Numbered from the stretch's first letter, positions 44,161 to 53,417 are shown. The stretch: DNA of 64,000 bases from Anaerolinea thermophila (GCF_020723905.1 NZ_DYHZ01000004.1:1-64000), one strand, 5' to 3'. Notes: a model not told the origin generated them from the sequence alone. Made by a program: numbers and translations.

Positions 44161-44709
44161 ATGTATATTTGCCACTACAATTCCCCCGCGGCATTTATTA
44201 AGATTAGTACAATGTTCAGACAGGAGTACGCGCATCTTGCCATTTTTGAAGGGCTGAATCCCCAGCAGATTCAAGCCCTCTCTCCCTTTCTGGAAGAGAT
44301 GCGCTACCCCTCGGGCACGGTGATTTTTCAGCAGGGCAATCTTGCCGATGCCCTGTGCATCGTTCTGGAAGGCGAGGTTCAGATTCGCTACAAACCCTAC
44401 GATGGTCCCTCGCTGGTGGTGGCGCGCATCTCCCCGGGCGGGGTGTGCGGCTGGTCTGCGGCGCTGGGGCGGGATGTGTACACCAGTTCAGCGGTGGCAA
44501 AGACCGACGTGGTGGCGTACCGCCTCAAACGCGCCTGCCTGCAAACCCTGTGTGAACGCAACCCCGACCTCGGACGGGTCTGGCTGGAACGGCTGGCGAG
44601 CGTCATTGCGGAACGCCTGCGCAACACCCATATCTCCATCCTCGAAATGCTCACCACCGGTATGGAAATGCAACCCACGTCAGAAGGTTGTCAGAAACAG
44701 GAGGGGTAA
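44161..44709 (+). CDS. CRP/FNR-type cyclic-nucleotide-binding domain protein without HTH
   Basis: The 182-residue protein consists of a cNMP-binding beta-barrel (SGTVIFQQGNLADALCIVLEG, then GGVCGWSAALGRDVYTSSAVAKTDV) and one following helix. The usual C-terminal winged helix of CRP/FNR regulators is absent, so it cannot bind DNA by itself in the normal way. The phosphate-cassette arginine of cAMP binders is not evident. ATG 44161 has AGGA upstream; ATG 44212 (MFRQEYA) begins where homology starts and is an alternative. The NFU gene starts 5 nt after its stop. Confidence 0.8.
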   Translation: MYICHYNSPAAFIKISTMFRQEYAHLAIFEGLNPQQIQALSPFLEEMRYPSGTVIFQQGNLADALCIVLEGEVQIRYKPYDGPSLVVARISPGGVCGWSAALGRDVYTSSAVAKTDVVAYRLKRACLQTLCERNPDLGRVWLERLASVIAERLRNTHISILEMLTTGMEMQPTSEGCQKQEG

Positions 44710-44713
44710 AACA

Positions 44714-44989
44714 ATGGTTACAACCAACGGCAATTCCCTGGAGTATTCCACCGAGGAGCGCCTGCGTGCACTTATTGAAACGCTGGACACCTACATTCAG
44801 CAGTATCACGGCGGTTCGGTGGAGATGGTGAGTTTTGACGGGAAGGTGCTCAAGGTGCGCCTGGGCGGCGCCTGTGAGGGGTGTCCGCTCTCGCCTACGA
44901 CCATCAACGGCTGGGTAGCGGGGACGGTGCGTCAATTCTTCCCTGAAATTGAAAAAGTCGAAGCCGTCGAGGAAAAACCCCAGAAGTAA
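44714..44989 (+). CDS. NFU-domain iron-sulfur scaffold protein
   Basis: The 91-residue protein matches the C-terminal NifU (NFU) domain: [33 protein letters not shown] with C54-x-x-C57, which binds an Fe-S cluster between two subunits and passes it to target proteins. The frame is open far upstream as an overlap with the CRP-like gene, but ATG 44714 has a strong AGGAGGGG. It is co-transcribed with the CRP-like sensor, which suggests redox or metabolic control of Fe-S delivery. Confidence 0.9.
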   Translation: MVTTNGNSLEYSTEERLRALIETLDTYIQQYHGGSVEMVSFDGKVLKVRLGGACEGCPLSPTTINGWVAGTVRQFFPEIEKVEAVEEKPQK

Positions 44990-45161
44990 TTTCTCTGAGT
45001 GAATCTTCCCTGCGCCGGGCAAAGTTCTGCCGGGTGAGTAAGCCCTGTCTGTACCCGATGGACAGGCTCACCTCGCGCGCCTTCATTCAGCCTCACGGCA
45101 CTCCCGAATTCAGGCATTCACCCAAAAAATCGTGTAAAATTGACCTGAATGATGATGATTC

Positions 45162-45196
45162 CTGCCTGCCGGGGGAAACATGCCCCTCACAGGCAG
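45162..45196 (+). promoter_or_regulatory. 5' leader hairpin of the ZIP transporter gene
   Basis: CTGCCTG (45162-45168) pairs with CAGGCAG (45190-45196), and inside it GGGG with CCCC. It lies about 40 nt before the start codon, after a weak TAAAAT -10. It could be a regulatory leader; no known riboswitch class is recognised. Confidence 0.35.
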
Positions 45197-45234
45197 ATGA
45201 GATTAACCATTTCCCGAGAGAGGATGACAACACG

Positions 45235-46047
45235 ATGATGGAATGGTTCGCACAACAACCCCCTGTGCTTCAAGCCCTGTCAGGCACCCTGTTCACCTGG
45301 GGAGTAACCGCGCTCGGCGCCGCAATGGTGTTCTTCTTCAAGAGCATTGAGCGGCGCGTGCTGGATACCATGCTGGGGTTTGCCGCCGGGGTGATGATCG
45401 CCGCCAGTTTCTGGTCCCTGCTGGCACCTGCCATTGACATGGCGCAGGAAAACGGTCAGCCGGGCTGGCTGCCGGCGGTGGTGGGCTTTCTGGCAGGCGG
45501 CGGCTTCCTGTGGCTGGTGGACCGCATCCTGCCGCACCTGCATCTGGGCCTGCCGCTGGAAGAAGCCGAAGGCATCAAAACCTCATGGCAGAGGAGCATT
45601 CTGCTGGTGCTGGCAATTACCCTGCACAATTTTCCCGAAGGGCTGGCGGTGGGCGTTGCCTTTGGCGCAGTGGCGGCGGGCATCCCCTCGGCGACGCTTG
45701 CCGGGGCACTGGCGCTGGCGCTGGGCATTGGCTTGCAAAACTTCCCCGAAGGGGCAGCCGTTTCCATTCCCCTGCGGCGGGAAGGTTTTTCACGTTTCAA
45801 AGCCTTCCTGTACGGACAGGCATCCGGTGTGGTGGAACCCATCGCCGGAGTGCTGGGAGCGGCGGCAGTCCTGCTGATGCGCCCGCTCCTGCCGTATGCT
45901 CTGGCATTTGCCGCCGGCGCCATGATTTACGTGGTTGTGGAGGAACTCATCCCTGAAGCGCAACAGGAAAAAGACACCCACGCCGCCACCTTTGGCGCCA
46001 TGCTGGGTTTTGCAGTGATGATGTTCCTCGATGTAGCGCTGGGATGA
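45235..46047 (+). CDS. GufA-type ZIP metal transporter
   Basis: The 270-residue membrane protein has eight TM helices. Helix 4 carries [10 protein letters not shown] and helix 5 [10 protein letters not shown], the paired metal-site motifs of the GufA subfamily of ZIP transporters (Zn2+ and other divalent cations into the cytosol). Helices 1-3 are glycine-rich and conserved ([18 protein letters not shown]). The frame is open 67 codons upstream, but ATG 45235 (or 45238) follows GAGAGAGG and the family begins here. The stop overlaps the GNAT start by ATGA. Confidence 0.9.
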   Translation: MMEWFAQQPPVLQALSGTLFTWGVTALGAAMVFFFKSIERRVLDTMLGFAAGVMIAASFWSLLAPAIDMAQENGQPGWLPAVVGFLAGGGFLWLVDRILPHLHLGLPLEEAEGIKTSWQRSILLVLAITLHNFPEGLAVGVAFGAVAAGIPSATLAGALALALGIGLQNFPEGAAVSIPLRREGFSRFKAFLYGQASGVVEPIAGVLGAAAVLLMRPLLPYALAFAAGAMIYVVVEELIPEAQQEKDTHAATFGAMLGFAVMMFLDVALG

Positions 46048-46577
46048 CCTCCATCTGGATTCGCCCGGCAGTGCCAGAAGACGCTCCTGCGCTGGCAAGC
46101 GTGAACGTCACCACCTGGCGCGCCGCATACCGCGGCATCATCGCGGCGGAATTTCTGGAAAATCTGAACGAAACGAAACTGGAAGAACGCTGGCGCCAGC
46201 GGCTCACCAGCGGCGAATCGGCCACCTTTGTGGCAGTGACCGACCGCGGGGAGGTGGTGGGATACGTGAACGCCGGCATCGAGCGGGAAGGGCTGAAGCC
46301 TCAGGCCGGCGAGATTTATGCGGTGTACCTTCTGCCCGCCTACCATCGGCAGGGCGTGGGTAAACGCCTGATGCGCCGCGCCATGCGCTGGCTGAAATCG
46401 CAGGGCATGCGCGCCTGTGTGGTGTGGGTTCTGGAAGATAACCTCCCCGCGCGGCAGTTTTACGAGGCGCTGGGCGGTATCCTCTACCGCGAGCAAAACA
46501 TCACCATTGGCAGGCAGACCCTGCGCGAGGTGGCTTATCTCTGGGAAGATGTGGACAGCGTTCTGAACCCGGGTTAA
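46044..46577 (+). CDS. GNAT-family N-acetyltransferase
   Basis: The 177-residue protein has GNAT motif [23 protein letters not shown] (Q/R-x-x-G-x-G in RQGVG) and the end motif [13 protein letters not shown] typical of RimI/PA4866-like acetyltransferases. The substrate is not known. It is coupled to the ZIP gene by a 4-nt overlap. A hairpin follows. Confidence 0.9.
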   Translation: MTSIWIRPAVPEDAPALASVNVTTWRAAYRGIIAAEFLENLNETKLEERWRQRLTSGESATFVAVTDRGEVVGYVNAGIEREGLKPQAGEIYAVYLLPAYHRQGVGKRLMRRAMRWLKSQGMRACVVWVLEDNLPARQFYEALGGILYREQNITIGRQTLREVAYLWEDVDSVLNPG

Positions 46578-46579
46578 AC

Positions 46580-46620
46580 GGAAGACCGCCCGAGTCTGTC
46601 CCCTTCTCGAACGGTCTTCC
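46580..46620 (+). terminator. Hairpin after the GNAT gene
   Basis: GGAAGACCG (46580-46588) pairs with CGGTCTTCC (46612-46620); the 23-nt loop and lack of a T-run make it a moderate prediction. Confidence 0.5.
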
Positions 46621-46644
46621 ACTGCAAGTCCCCTATGCTTGCAA

Positions 46645-46691
46645 CCGGTGGCACTGGAGTATTTTATTCTGCTCTCATCATACTCCACCGG
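46645..46691. repeat. Bulged inverted repeat in a convergent gap
   Basis: CCGGT plus GGAGTAT (46645-46649, 46656-46662) is mirrored by ATACTCC plus ACCGG (46680-46691), with a 6-nt bulge on the left arm. It could terminate the minus-strand BTAD gene or be a protein site. Confidence 0.4.
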
Positions 46692-46752
46692 CGTTGACAA
46701 AGCGTTGACAAAAACGTTTTCATCGGTTCTTTTTATTGCAAAAACGTTGCAA
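46691..46752. repeat. Direct repeat and LacI-like palindromes at the end of the BTAD gene
   Basis: GCGTTGACAAA is repeated head to tail (46691-46701, 46702-46712), each copy holding a consensus -35 TTGACA on the plus strand. AAAACGTTTT (46711-46720) follows, and then TTGCAA-N5-TTGCAA (46736-46752), which overlaps the stop of the minus-strand BTAD gene. No plus-strand gene follows. Confidence 0.45.
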
Positions 46753-49700
46753 TCCAGCCCTGCAGACGCTCCGCATACCCTTCCAGGGGGGTGTTGCGGG
46801 CATTTTGATGCAGGGAATGCAGGCGCTCCTGTAAAGTCTGGACAAAAGGCGCCACATCTTCCCCCATGCGCCGTGCCGCACGAATCAGAACCACCAGAGC
46901 GTAAATTTCCATGAACACCACTTGATGATCGCCGGCACGGCTGAGCAGAGCCATGGCTTTCATGCGCGCTTCCAGTGGATTGTTTTGCTTCAACGCCACA
47001 ATCGCCATGGCAAGATGCGCAAAAGCAAAGGTCAGCATATCCGCCGGAGAGGGCATGACCGCCGACAGTTGCGCCGTCAGGGCACTGGATTCCTCGCACC
47101 TGCCCATCAACGCCAGCGCCAGCGCGCGCGCCGCATCAGCCAGACAGGCAATCAGCAGAATGCCTTCCGCGCGCATTTTTCGGCTGGTTTCTTCCAGCAA
47201 TGCCAGCCCGGCGGCGCCATCCCCGGTCAGGGTCCGCCCTATCCCCCATCGCACCATGGCTTCAGCGCGGTACACGTCCCCCACCGGTAAAGTGGCAATC
47301 GGCTCATACACGCGGTTGGCTTCCTCAATCGCCCCCAGCAACTGCAGGGCATCTCCCCAGATGCGCTGACTCCACGCCTGAACAACACTCACCTTTGCAG
47401 TGCGACTTTCCCGCCGGATTTCCTCCATGGATTTCCAGAAGGCTTCCAGTTTGCCCTGCGCCAGCAAGACCATGGCGCTCAGCGAACTGGCAATGGCGAA
47501 AAGACGGGGGTTGTCCATGTAGCGGAGCATTGCGCGGGTCATTTCCGCCTGCTGCAGAGCCTGGTCATAGCGTCCGAGGTAAAAGTTTGCCATTGCCAGG
47601 GCTGGCAGTACTCGCGCCCCGGCGCTGTGGCTTAACGCCCGCCGCGCCTCCTCCAGGGCTTGCCCGGCAATCTGCTGGGCTTCCTCCAGCCGCCCCAAAA
47701 AAATCAGCACCTGAGCATATCGTGCTCCCAGACTGGCGTGCAGTTCCAGCAACGGGCGGTCTCCTTCCACCTGCCAGCGCGTCCACGCCTCGCCGAGCAC
47801 CTCCAGGGCTTCCCGAAGGTTTCCCTGCACCATCGCCGCCAGTCCGCCTCTGTGGAAGGCGTACCGAAGCCACACGGCAGGCTCGTTGACCATCTCCACA
47901 TACGGCAGGGCAGAAGCCAGATGCTCCTGCATGTCCTCCCCGCGGTTTTGCAGTTCGGCGGCAAGCACCTTCTGCAGGAAGGCGCCTGCCAGCAACCGGG
48001 GATTCTGGCGCAGATACCCCTGTGAGAGCAGATGTTCGGCGGCGCGCTGACTCTCCCAGAACTGATGCAGGTCAAACGCCAGGGCGCACCACTCCTCATA
48101 TAGCGCCAGCACCTGTTCATCAGGGACGTTCATCCCCAGACGGTCCAGCATGCGTTCGGCGTTCTGGAACGCCTGCCGCGCCTGCTGAACGGCATACACC
48201 CGCCGGTGATAGCGCGCCGCCTCAAGCCAGTACGTCAATGCCTGCGCATAGTCCCCTGCCTGCTCGAAATAGTCGGCGATTTTACCCGCCAGCGCACGCG
48301 GCTGATCTCCCCCCTGTTCTTTAAACAGTTGCACCGCCCGCCGGTACAGAAGCCGGCGGTAGGGATCGCTCAGATTGAGTAAAGCCACCGTGCGCACCAT
48401 CTCGTGTTGAAAGCGATAGGACGATGTCTCTCCATGAACGATTAACTGAGATTGAATCAATTCTTCCAACCCCTGAGCCACCTGCTCTTCCGAAAGCGTC
48501 AGAATCCGCATGAGATGCGCCAGAGAAAACTCACTCCCCAGCACCGCCGCCCCTTCCAGCGTCTGCCGCGCCAGCGGGCTGAGATGCTCCAGACGGCGTC
48601 TCACCAGGGCATGCAACTGGCGGGAGAGTACCTGACCGGCGCCGGTAATCAGCGCGCCGGGCGATCCTTCTTTCACCATGGCACGCAAGAGTTCCTGCAG
48701 GAGCAGGGGGTTGCCGCCGCTTTCGCGATGCAGTTGATCCACCAGATCGGGTCGGGGTTCCACATTGCCCAGTTTCTGGAGCAGCCAGCGCACTTCCTGC
48801 CGCGTCAACCCGTGCAGTTCAATCAGGGTGATATCCGTGAGGGGAATGTCCCTCAGGATGCGCAACAGCGTCGGAGACGAGGGATTGGGAATGGTGCAGA
48901 TTACCAGCAGGGCATTTTCGTTGAAAAAACGCTGACGGATGAGAAACTCCAGCGCTTCCAGCGAAGACTCGTCGCACCAGTGGGCATTATCAAACCACAA
49001 CGCCATGGGCATGTCCTGCCTGACCACCTCTAAAAGGCGCTGAATGCCCTCAAACATCATGGTAGGCAGAAACGAAGTCTCTCTCGCCGGTGGGGGTAAA
49101 TCGGGGAAAGAATCGCGCAGTTCGCCCAGCAAAAGGCTGAAGAATGCCAGCCAGTTCTGGGAAAGCCCCGCCCAGTGCCGGGGAGAAACGTCCTTTCGGA
49201 ATACCTGTATCCAGGAATGGTAAGGGAGCGAACGATCCGGCGGGAAGGCACTGGCCGAAAGCACACGGCGTAGCGAAGTGGAGTGTGATAAACACTCCCG
49301 CACCAGGCGGGTTTTGCCCACCCCTTCTTCGCCAGTGATCACCACCACCCCGCCGCGAAAGCAAGCCCGATGCAGTTCTTCCAGTTCTTCCTTTCGTCCC
49401 ACCCAGGGCAGAAGCGCAGGCGTTTCGAAGCCCACCCCCGCGCCAGAGAGGCGCTCCGGCGCGGTGCGCAGACGCTCGCGCCAGTCGGCAATCCAGGACG
49501 GCGGGTCCAGTTCTTCCGCCTGAAAACGGCGAATCACTCCATCCAGATGAGCCTGCGCCTGGGTGAACCAGCCGCGCCGCTCCAGCAGTTCCAGCAGGGC
49601 ATGATTCAAACCCTCGTCCAGCGGAGCAAACTCCAGACCGCGGTTGAGCCACTCCATGGCTTGCTCCACGTTGCCCTGCGCGGCTTCATGCGCCCCCATG

Positions 49701-50227
49701 CGCTCCAGCAGGCGGGTCTGCATGCCCAGCAGGAAATCGCCATAGGTAGCGTACCACCTTTCCAGGTCAGGCGAATCGGGCAGGCGCACTTCGGCGAGGA
49801 ACCGCCTGCCTGTCCACATGGTGACCGTTCGGCGCAACTGTGCCGCCAGCACATCGGGCAGAGGCGTCATCAGCGGGATGGGCGCCAGCGCAGGGAGCAA
49901 TGCGCGGGCGTTGTTTTCAAATTCCAGCGCGTCGCAGAAAACATAATCCGGGTGGAGAAAGACATCCTCGCCGGGGGTCTGAATGAGATTGCGGATGGGA
50001 AAAACGCTCTTCAGGCGTGCCAGCGCCTCACGCAGGCGTTTGCGGGCGGTTTCCTCGGGGTAATCGCCCCAGAAGAGCAAGGTCAACCGGGCGCGGGAGA
50101 CGGGTTCCCGCTGACAGGCAAGAAAATACAGCAGGGCGCGCACCTCACGGCGTGGAATCTCCAGCGGTTGACTGTCCATGTACACCGCAGGCGTTCCCAG
50201 CAGATGAATGCGCACCGGAGGATTCAT
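46733..50227 (-). CDS. BTAD-type transcriptional regulator with AAA ATPase and TPR domains
   Basis: The 1164-residue regulator has an OmpR-like winged helix (about 1-95), a bacterial transcriptional activation domain (about 97-250) and an AAA/NB-ARC-like ATPase with Walker A GEEGVGKTR (G299-R307) and a Walker B-like MALWFDNAHW. A long TPR-like helical array follows to the C-terminus. This is the SARP/AfsR/MalT-like STAND architecture, in which a ligand opens the ATPase and frees the HTH. The ATG overlaps the recN stop (ATGA), so it is translated with recN. The target genes are unknown. Confidence 0.9.
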   Translation of the reverse strand: MNPPVRIHLLGTPAVYMDSQPLEIPRREVRALLYFLACQREPVSRARLTLLFWGDYPEETARKRLREALARLKSVFPIRNLIQTPGEDVFLHPDYVFCDALEFENNARALLPALAPIPLMTPLPDVLAAQLRRTVTMWTGRRFLAEVRLPDSPDLERWYATYGDFLLGMQTRLLERMGAHEAAQGNVEQAMEWLNRGLEFAPLDEGLNHALLELLERRGWFTQAQAHLDGVIRRFQAEELDPPSWIADWRERLRTAPERLSGAGVGFETPALLPWVGRKEELEELHRACFRGGVVVITGEEGVGKTRLVRECLSHSTSLRRVLSASAFPPDRSLPYHSWIQVFRKDVSPRHWAGLSQNWLAFFSLLLGELRDSFPDLPPPARETSFLPTMMFEGIQRLLEVVRQDMPMALWFDNAHWCDESSLEALEFLIRQRFFNENALLVICTIPNPSSPTLLRILRDIPLTDITLIELHGLTRQEVRWLLQKLGNVEPRPDLVDQLHRESGGNPLLLQELLRAMVKEGSPGALITGAGQVLSRQLHALVRRRLEHLSPLARQTLEGAAVLGSEFSLAHLMRILTLSEEQVAQGLEELIQSQLIVHGETSSYRFQHEMVRTVALLNLSDPYRRLLYRRAVQLFKEQGGDQPRALAGKIADYFEQAGDYAQALTYWLEAARYHRRVYAVQQARQAFQNAERMLDRLGMNVPDEQVLALYEEWCALAFDLHQFWESQRAAEHLLSQGYLRQNPRLLAGAFLQKVLAAELQNRGEDMQEHLASALPYVEMVNEPAVWLRYAFHRGGLAAMVQGNLREALEVLGEAWTRWQVEGDRPLLELHASLGARYAQVLIFLGRLEEAQQIAGQALEEARRALSHSAGARVLPALAMANFYLGRYDQALQQAEMTRAMLRYMDNPRLFAIASSLSAMVLLAQGKLEAFWKSMEEIRRESRTAKVSVVQAWSQRIWGDALQLLGAIEEANRVYEPIATLPVGDVYRAEAMVRWGIGRTLTGDGAAGLALLEETSRKMRAEGILLIACLADAARALALALMGRCEESSALTAQLSAVMPSPADMLTFAFAHLAMAIVALKQNNPLEARMKAMALLSRAGDHQVVFMEIYALVVLIRAARRMGEDVAPFVQTLQERLHSLHQNARNTPLEGYAERLQGWIATFLQ

Positions 50228-51966
50228 ATCTTCACAGCAAGTTCCTGCATGCGCTGCTGCGCCGAGAGACGGGTTTCGCGGGCGGCGGTGAGGTTGGCGG
50301 GGTTGACGCCTCCCAGCATGAGCGCCAGTTCGGTGAGGCGTTCCTCCTCTTCCAGCGCCTGTACCTGCGTGGTGGTGCGCCCCTCGTGCACGCTCTTGCG
50401 CACGCTGAAGTGCAGGTCTCCATATGCCGCCAGTTGCGGCAGGTGGGTCACGCAGAGGACTTCATGCCGCCGCCCCAACTGCCAAAGTTTTTCGCCCACC
50501 ACCGCGCCCACGCGCCCGCCAATGCCCTGATCAATCTCGTCGAAAATCAGTGTGGGGACGTAATCGGCTTGCGCCAGCACGTTCTTCAACGCCAGCATCA
50601 GTCGCGAGGTCTCGCCGCCCGAGGCAATTTTGACCAGCGGTTTCAGCCCCTCGCCCAGATTGGGGGCAATGAGAAACTCCACCCGGTCAAAGCCCAGCGC
50701 ATCAAATGCCACCCGCGAGCCATCGGGCAGGCTGATGCCCTCAGGATCGGGGTCGGTGCGGAAATCCACGGCAAAGCGCGCGCCGTTCATGCTCAGGTCG
50801 CTCAGTTCGCGCTCCACGGCTTTTTCCAGGCGCGCGGCGGCTTCCTTGCGCCGCTCCGAAAGCGTGCGGGCGCGGGCAGAGAGTTCCTGCAGGGCGCGGG
50901 TTTCTTCCTCTTCCAGTTCTGCAATGCGCTCCGTGGCGTGGGCAATGGTCTCCAGTTCGGCGCGGGCTTTCTCGGCAAACGCCAGCGCCGATTCGATACT
51001 GCCGTTGTACTTGCGCTGGATTTTGTGAATCACATCCAGGCGCTCTTCCACCTGCGCCAGACGGCGCGGATTGAATTCAATGCCATCCAGATAGGTTTGC
51101 AGAGAACGGCTCAAATCGCTGGCAAGTTCCGCCAGCGTCTGCGCCTGTTCCAGCAAATCGCTCTGCGAAGCATCCATGCGCACCATGCCGTGAAGCAACT
51201 GCACCAGTTGCCCTGCCAGATCGCTCAGCGCAGGGGTGTCGGGCGTGCCTTCGTCCAGCAGGGTGAGGCTCTGCTGCGCCAGCGACGCCAGATTTTCGGC
51301 GTTTGCCAGACGGTCGCGCTCTTTGCGCAGTTCTTCATCCTCGCCCACCCGCAGGCGTGCCGATTCAATTTCCTGCAACTGGTAGGTCAGCAGGTCAGTG
51401 CGGCGCTCGGCTTCGGCTTCGATCTGACGCAGTTTTTCCAGTTCGCGGCGGATGCCCTGCAGGCGCTGATATTCGCTGCGATAATCCTCCAGCAACTCCT
51501 GCAGTCCCGCAAAGCGATCCAGCAGGTGAATGTGTTCGCGGACGTTGAGCAGAGAAAGATGCTCCGACTGCCCGTGGATATCCACCAGAAAACTGCCCAG
51601 TTCACGCATCAAGCCCGCGCTGACCGCCCGCCCGTTCACCCGCGCCACACTGCGCCCCTCGCGGCGGATTTCCCGCGACAGCAGGATCGTATCGGGGTCG
51701 TCCAGCAGGTCTTCGCGCATCAAAATTTCATGCACCGCCGCGCGAACTTCCCCGGGCAGGGTGAAAGTGGCTTCCACCAGGGCACGGTCAGCGCCCGCGC
51801 GAATCATGGCGGGCTCTACCTTACCGCCAATCACCGCGGCAATGGCGTCCAGAATGATGGATTTGCCCGCGCCGGTCTCTCCGGTGAAGGCGATCAGCCC
51901 CTGCCGCAGAGAGAGGGTCAGCCGGTCAATGATGGCAAAATTTTCAATGCGCAGTTCGCTCAACAT
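50224..51966 (-). CDS. recN: DNA repair protein RecN
   Basis: The 580-residue SMC-like ATPase acts early in double-strand break repair. N-terminal Walker A GETGAGKS follows LRIENFAIID; a central coiled coil (about 160-360) carries the hinge-like region; the ABC signature (ASGGETSRLMLALK) and Walker B LIFDEIDQGIGG are in the C-terminal half. The order and length are typical of RecN. It lies in the cluster nadK - B-box membrane protein - recN - BTAD regulator, the common nadK-recN neighbourhood of many bacteria. Confidence 0.96.
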   Translation of the reverse strand: MLSELRIENFAIIDRLTLSLRQGLIAFTGETGAGKSIILDAIAAVIGGKVEPAMIRAGADRALVEATFTLPGEVRAAVHEILMREDLLDDPDTILLSREIRREGRSVARVNGRAVSAGLMRELGSFLVDIHGQSEHLSLLNVREHIHLLDRFAGLQELLEDYRSEYQRLQGIRRELEKLRQIEAEAERRTDLLTYQLQEIESARLRVGEDEELRKERDRLANAENLASLAQQSLTLLDEGTPDTPALSDLAGQLVQLLHGMVRMDASQSDLLEQAQTLAELASDLSRSLQTYLDGIEFNPRRLAQVEERLDVIHKIQRKYNGSIESALAFAEKARAELETIAHATERIAELEEEETRALQELSARARTLSERRKEAAARLEKAVERELSDLSMNGARFAVDFRTDPDPEGISLPDGSRVAFDALGFDRVEFLIAPNLGEGLKPLVKIASGGETSRLMLALKNVLAQADYVPTLIFDEIDQGIGGRVGAVVGEKLWQLGRRHEVLCVTHLPQLAAYGDLHFSVRKSVHEGRTTTQVQALEEEERLTELALMLGGVNPANLTAARETRLSAQQRMQELAVKI

Positions 51967-51972
51967 CTCGGT

Positions 51973-52500
51973 TCAGACCTGAATACCGCTCAAACGGTAG
52001 TAGGTACTGCTGGTCACCAGCACCATGTACAAACCGCTCCACACCAGCGACAGAATACTGCCGCCCGCGCCACCCAGCATGATCAGACTCAACAGGGTGA
52101 CGAGGAAAATGGGAAGCCCACCCAGCGCCGCCGCTACCGCCGCCACGCGGAAAAGCAGGCGCGACCGCCGTTTACGCACCGCCCAGCGCACCGCCTCGGC
52201 GATGAAGAACCCCGCCACAGGCGCAATGAAGATGGTAAAGAACCCCATGAACTGCGCCACCCACGACCCCAGCAAACTGATGAGTCCCGCAAGGAAGAAC
52301 GCCAGCGGGTAATCCCACCACTGCGAAGTCTCATAAACTTTTTGCTGCCCGCGGATGCACTCCGGACAGCGGTAGCCGGTGGGGGTCAGCACAGCACAGG
52401 AGGTGCAGATGTAGCGGTCACAGCGAGAACAGCGCAGAAGGGTCTCGCGATCGGGGTGACGGTAACACACCGTCTGGGGAAGGCCTGGCATTTCACTCAT
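51973..52500 (-). CDS. B-box zinc-finger membrane protein
   Basis: The 175-residue protein starts with a B-box-like zinc finger, CYRHPDRETLLRCSRC...CTSC...CPEC (residues about 12-47), followed by three or four TM helices. Such B-box plus membrane proteins are common in Chloroflexota and Actinobacteria and often precede rhomboid proteins, but here the rest is not a rhomboid. Function unknown. Its start overlaps the nadK stop and its stop is 6 nt before recN. Confidence 0.8.
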   Translation of the reverse strand: MSEMPGLPQTVCYRHPDRETLLRCSRCDRYICTSCAVLTPTGYRCPECIRGQQKVYETSQWWDYPLAFFLAGLISLLGSWVAQFMGFFTIFIAPVAGFFIAEAVRWAVRKRRSRLLFRVAAVAAALGGLPIFLVTLLSLIMLGGAGGSILSLVWSGLYMVLVTSSTYYRLSGIQV

Positions 52501-53378
52501 GAACGGGCTCCAGTAGCGGGGTTTTGCTCCATATAAGCGGTGATGTTGCGGTAGAAGTAACCGGGGTCTTCAAACCGCACAAAATGGACGGTCAAATCGG
52601 ACGCCTGCACGCTCACCTGATCGCCATCCGCCAGCGGCAACGGGGGATGTCCATCCACGCTCACCACGGCATCGTGGTCGGCGTCAATGAGGACGCGCAG
52701 TTCCACGCACGCCCCCTGAGAGAGGATGATAGCGCGATCCATGGACAGGTGCGGCGCAACGGGGATGAGCAGGATGTTGCGCAGTTCCGGCGGCATGATG
52801 GGACCGCCCGCCGCCAGCGCGTAAGCGGTGCTCCCCGTGGGGGTGGCGGCAATCACCCCGTCGGCTACGTAGGTGGTGAGGGTGTAGCCATCCACGCATG
52901 CCTGCACATGGATGGGGCGCACGAACTTTCCGCGGCACACCACCACCTCGTTCAGCACCAGCCAGTTGCCCAGCGAGGTATCACCGCGCCACAACTCGGC
53001 TTTGAGCATCATGCGCTCTTCCAGGCGGTACCTGCCCTGCAGGAGCAAATCCATCCCCTGCCGCCATTCGTCCTTGCGAATCTCGGTGAGAAAGCCCACC
53101 CTGCCCATGTTAATGCCCAGGACGGGGATGTTCAACGGCGCACACAGATGCCCCGCCCTCAGCATGGTGCCATCACCGCCCAGCGCAATTAACAGATCAA
53201 ACTCCCTGCGTTGCAGGCGTTCCAGCAGCATTTTATCCAGAAAACTGCCCCCCACCACCAGCGGAACTCCGGCATCCTTCAGGTACTGCGTCAGCGGTTC
53301 AACCTGTTCCAGCGCGCCGGGGGTGGCAGGGTATGCCAGAATCAACATGCTCTGCGGGATGGGAAGATGACTGTCCAT
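52497..53378 (-). CDS. nadK: NAD kinase
   Basis: It phosphorylates NAD to NADP with ATP or polyphosphate. The 293-residue product has the diacylglycerol-kinase-like GGDGT motif (G67-T71), the NE motif in VLNEVVV and GVIAATPTGSTAYALAAGGPI. I chose ATG 53378 although the frame is open 46 codons more: a promoter with TATAAT lies only 10 nt before it, so the mRNA is nearly leaderless. An alternative is ATG 53348 (MLILAYP). Confidence 0.95.
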   Translation of the reverse strand: MDSHLPIPQSMLILAYPATPGALEQVEPLTQYLKDAGVPLVVGGSFLDKMLLERLQRREFDLLIALGGDGTMLRAGHLCAPLNIPVLGINMGRVGFLTEIRKDEWRQGMDLLLQGRYRLEERMMLKAELWRGDTSLGNWLVLNEVVVCRGKFVRPIHVQACVDGYTLTTYVADGVIAATPTGSTAYALAAGGPIMPPELRNILLIPVAPHLSMDRAIILSQGACVELRVLIDADHDAVVSVDGHPPLPLADGDQVSVQASDLTVHFVRFEDPGYFYRNITAYMEQNPATGARS

Positions 53379-53388
53379 AACAGGTACT

Positions 53389-53417
53389 ATTATATTGTAC
53401 GCAGGGCAGGGGAGCAA
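53389..53417 (-). promoter_or_regulatory. nadK operon promoter
   Basis: Minus strand -35 TTGCTC (53412-53417) and -10 TATAAT (53389-53394) have a 17-bp spacer. The start site is near 53382, four bases before the nadK ATG, so there is no room for a Shine-Dalgarno. The rest of the 285-bp gap up to 53663 shows no other clear feature. Confidence 0.7.

Noticed and set aside
50017-52536. An 839-codon plus-strand frame
   Set aside because: Antisense of recN and the B-box gene; no domain, no promoter.
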